Assembly: GCA_024636295.1 (NCBI GenBank)
Contig: JAGXHI010000028.1
Coordinates: 85,565-149,564 of the forward strand
Direction of reading: 5' to 3'
DNA from: Desulfuromonadales bacterium
Lineage (GTDB): Bacteria; Desulfobacterota; Desulfuromonadia; Desulfuromonadales; JAGXHI01
DNA: 64,000 nt
Shown here: in pieces, positions 62,462 to 64,000 of the stretch
Layout of the letters: each line of letters starts with the position of its first letter
Numbering within the stretch: position 1 is the first letter of the stretch
Notes under the pieces: generated by a model
Seen by the model: only the letters and a program-made list of their open reading frames with translations
What the model was told of the DNA's origin: nothing
The model's database searches: none
Program-made: the position numbers and the translations under genes

Positions 62462-63160
62462 TTACAGTTCGGGAACGTCAAGGACTCGCCACTGGGGATC
62501 GAGATGAAGTTCGGCTTCCGTCATTTTCTGAAGACGTTCGAAGGTGAGCCCTTCGATCATTTCTCGTACGACAAAGCCCTTTTCGTCAATGTCCAGGACG
62601 GCATGGTCGGTGTAGATTTTCTTTACGACCTTTTTGGCTGTCAGCGGATACGTGCACTCCTTCAGGATCCGGGGCTTGCCATCTCGTGTCACATGCTCCA
62701 TCAGCACACGAATGTCCTTGCAGCCCACCGCAAGATCCATGGCGCCTCCGACGGCGGGGAGTGCTTTTTCGTCATTGGTCGACCAATTGGCCAGGTCTCC
62801 GGACTCCGAAACCTGAAACGCGCCCATGAAGACCATGGAGAGATGACCGCCGCGCATCATGGCAAATGCCACCGAGCTGTCGAAATAACTCCCGCCGGGG
62901 ACAATAGTGACATACTGCTTTCCGGCGTTGATCAGGTCCAGATCTTCCTGCCCCGCAGGGGGAGCGGGTCCCATTCCCAGCAGACCGTTTTCGCTATGGT
63001 AGATGATCTCTCTTCCTGCCACCACGTAATCGGCGATCAGGGTCGGCATGCCGATCCCCAGGTTCACATAGCTTCCATCGACGATGTCCTGCGCCGCGCG
63101 CCAGGCCATCTGTCTTCGCGTCAGGGGCTTCAATTCGGTTTCGACAATCGCTGTTTTCAT
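62462..63160 (-). CDS. 3-oxoacid (3-oxoadipate-like) CoA-transferase, subunit B
   Basis: Beta subunit of a family I CoA-transferase, 232 residues. The catalytic Glu lies in IIYHSENGLLGMGP (SENG motif), followed by TIVPGGSYFDSSVAFAMMRGGHLSMVFMGAFQVSESGDLANW, which is typical of ScoB/PcaJ. Moves CoA from succinyl-CoA or acetyl-CoA to a 3-oxo acid via a glutamyl-CoA intermediate. Its ATG overlaps the stop of subunit A by four bases. Acetoacetate or 3-oxoadipate as acceptor cannot be decided; the wording GFGSTGIPFQLIDAL in subunit A leans towards the PcaI side. Confidence 0.92.
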   Translation of the reverse strand: MKTAIVETELKPLTRRQMAWRAAQDIVDGSYVNLGIGMPTLIADYVVAGREIIYHSENGLLGMGPAPPAGQEDLDLINAGKQYVTIVPGGSYFDSSVAFAMMRGGHLSMVFMGAFQVSESGDLANWSTNDEKALPAVGGAMDLAVGCKDIRVLMEHVTRDGKPRILKECTYPLTAKKVVKKIYTDHAVLDIDEKGFVVREMIEGLTFERLQKMTEAELHLDPQWRVLDVPEL

Positions 63161-63828
63161 AACGGATCTCCCACCTGAACGACTCGTTGCACGAAAATTC
63201 CAGGGGTGTTTACGCGCTGCGGGTCTATGCCTCCGAGCTCGACGATCTCAGAAACCTGGACAACGGTCAGACTGGCAGCGGTCGCCATCAGTGGAGCGAA
63301 ATTCATGCCGGTCTTGTTGTACGCGAGATTACCCCAGCGGTCTGCGGTCTGAGCCTTTAAAAGAGCCACATCAGCCTTAAGGGGGCGTTCGAGAACATAA
63401 TCCATACCATCGAAATTGCGGATTTCTTTTCCCTCCGCGATCTTTGTGCCCACACCCGTAGGGGTGTAGAACCCTCCGATTCCGGCCCCCGCGGCTCGCA
63501 TCCGTTCAGTAAAAGTCCCCTGCGGCACTAATTCGAGCTCGATTTTTCCTTCCTTGTACAGCCGCTCCATGATGTAGCAGTCGGTGCTTCTCGGATAGGT
63601 ACAGATGATCTTGTCCACCCTGCCCCCACCCAGCAGCCGGGCAACTCCTTCTTCCTTATTGCCCGCGTTGTTGGCGATAATGGTCAGGTGGCGCACATCC
63701 TTTTCAAAAAGGGCATCGATGAGCTGAAAAGGGATTCCGGTGGAACCGAAGCCACCCACCAGAATGGAAGCGCCATCCTGGATCCCGTCGAGGGCTTCTG
63801 CGAGTGTCGAGACGACTTTGTTAATCAT
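63157..63828 (-). CDS. 3-oxoacid (3-oxoadipate-like) CoA-transferase, subunit A
   Basis: Alpha subunit of the same CoA-transferase, 223 residues. Typical blocks: ASILVGGFGSTGIPFQLIDAL (CoA-binding GGFG loop), LTIIANNAGNKEEGVARLL, RMRAAGAGIGGFYTPTGVGT and ERPLKADVALLKAQTADRWGNLAY. First gene of the pair and directly downstream of a membrane-protein gene at the window edge on the same strand (23-base gap), perhaps the transporter for the carboxylic acid that is activated. Confidence 0.92.
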   Translation of the reverse strand: MINKVVSTLAEALDGIQDGASILVGGFGSTGIPFQLIDALFEKDVRHLTIIANNAGNKEEGVARLLGGGRVDKIICTYPRSTDCYIMERLYKEGKIELELVPQGTFTERMRAAGAGIGGFYTPTGVGTKIAEGKEIRNFDGMDYVLERPLKADVALLKAQTADRWGNLAYNKTGMNFAPLMATAASLTVVQVSEIVELGGIDPQRVNTPGIFVQRVVQVGDPL

Positions 63829-63851
63829 TGTTCTTCTCCAGGTTCTGGCGT

Positions 63852-64000
63852 TTACTCCGATGCAGGATTACTCGCTGCACTTTCCGCCGGGATCTCTTCC
63901 GAACTTTTTTTGTTAACGATTTTGTGCAGGACAAAGACCAGAACAACTCCCGCGGTTCCGATAGTATCCGTGTAGAGTCCGGGCACGACAAGTGTCAATG
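63852..64000 (-). CDS. C-terminal end of a membrane protein (possibly a TRAP fused permease), partial
   Basis: The minus strand is open from the window edge to a TAA at 63852 and encodes 48 full codons. One last hydrophobic segment, LTLVVPGLYTDTIGTAGVVLVFVLH, is followed by a hydrophilic tail KIVNKKSSEEIPAESAASNPASE. The PG-x2-TD-x-IG pattern recalls the C-terminus of TRAP transporter fused permeases, but this is too short for certainty. The gene starts outside the window. Confidence 0.5.
   Translation of the reverse strand, partial: LTLVVPGLYTDTIGTAGVVLVFVLHKIVNKKSSEEIPAESAASNPASE

Overview
The window looks like a chromosomal segment of an anaerobic Desulfobacterota-type (deltaproteobacterial, Syntrophobacterales-like) bacterium. 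This rests on gene content and style only: a lone Memo/AmmeMemoRadiSam B gene, TAXI/TRAP-like and liv-type transport, 3-oxoacid CoA-transferase, a three-copy intergenic repeat and moderately GC-rich housekeeping genes. No rRNA or marker phylogeny is available, so taxonomy is inference.

Region 1 (1-32.6 kb, almost all minus strand) is a large surface-polysaccharide locus. It holds a DegT-type sugar aminotransferase, five GT4 glycosyltransferases, WecB epimerase, a Wzx flippase, a Wzy/ligase-like polymerase, a heparinase II/III-like lyase, a FemAB/BioF2-like acyltransferase, a short phosphoglycosyl transferase, a sugar formyltransferase and a PIG-L deacetylase. Two things stand out. One is a compact five-gene run (3624-8285): carrier protein, PltE-like acyl-CoA dehydrogenase, stand-alone adenylation enzyme, amidohydrolase and GNAT. 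It reads as a pathway that loads an amino acid on a carrier, oxidises it and passes it to an acceptor, perhaps an amino sugar. The other is four paralogous secreted pectate-lyase-like beta-helix proteins with shuffled N-terminal FN3/Ig modules. Base composition swings strongly within the locus (AT-rich glycosyltransferase/wzx/wzy genes against GC-richer flanks), as expected for exchanged polysaccharide genes.

Region 2 (33.1-38 kb) is housekeeping and accessory: gltX with a good promoter and a 5'-leader hairpin, a Memo-like gene, a TauE/SafE exporter, tRNA-Cys(GCA), an MTH1187 thiamine-binding-like protein and a clear haloalkane dehalogenase of the LinB/DhaA type.

Region 3 (38-50.7 kb) looks like one catabolic island: M81/MlrC-like peptidase, a complete liv-type ABC importer (livF, G, M, H, K), a class III aminotransferase, an N-carbamoyl-amino-acid/beta-ureidopropionase-type amidase, acylating (methyl)malonate-semialdehyde dehydrogenase and a divergent XRE-cupin regulator. 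The last three enzymes are the lower steps of reductive pyrimidine / beta-ureido acid breakdown; the upper enzymes are not in the window.

Region 4 (51-64 kb) is mixed and mainly plus strand: an ACT-malic enzyme, a secreted calcium-loop repeat lipoprotein, a GT4 plus amylo-alpha-1,6-glucosidase pair, tRNA-Gly(GCC), two tandem copies of a dispersed repeat (a third copy lies at 50.9 kb), pgsA with a lytic transglycosylase, nadB, a free-standing AroQ chorismate mutase co-directional with a free-standing DAHP-synthase FXD-like domain, and a two-subunit CoA-transferase next to the tail of a membrane protein at the window edge.
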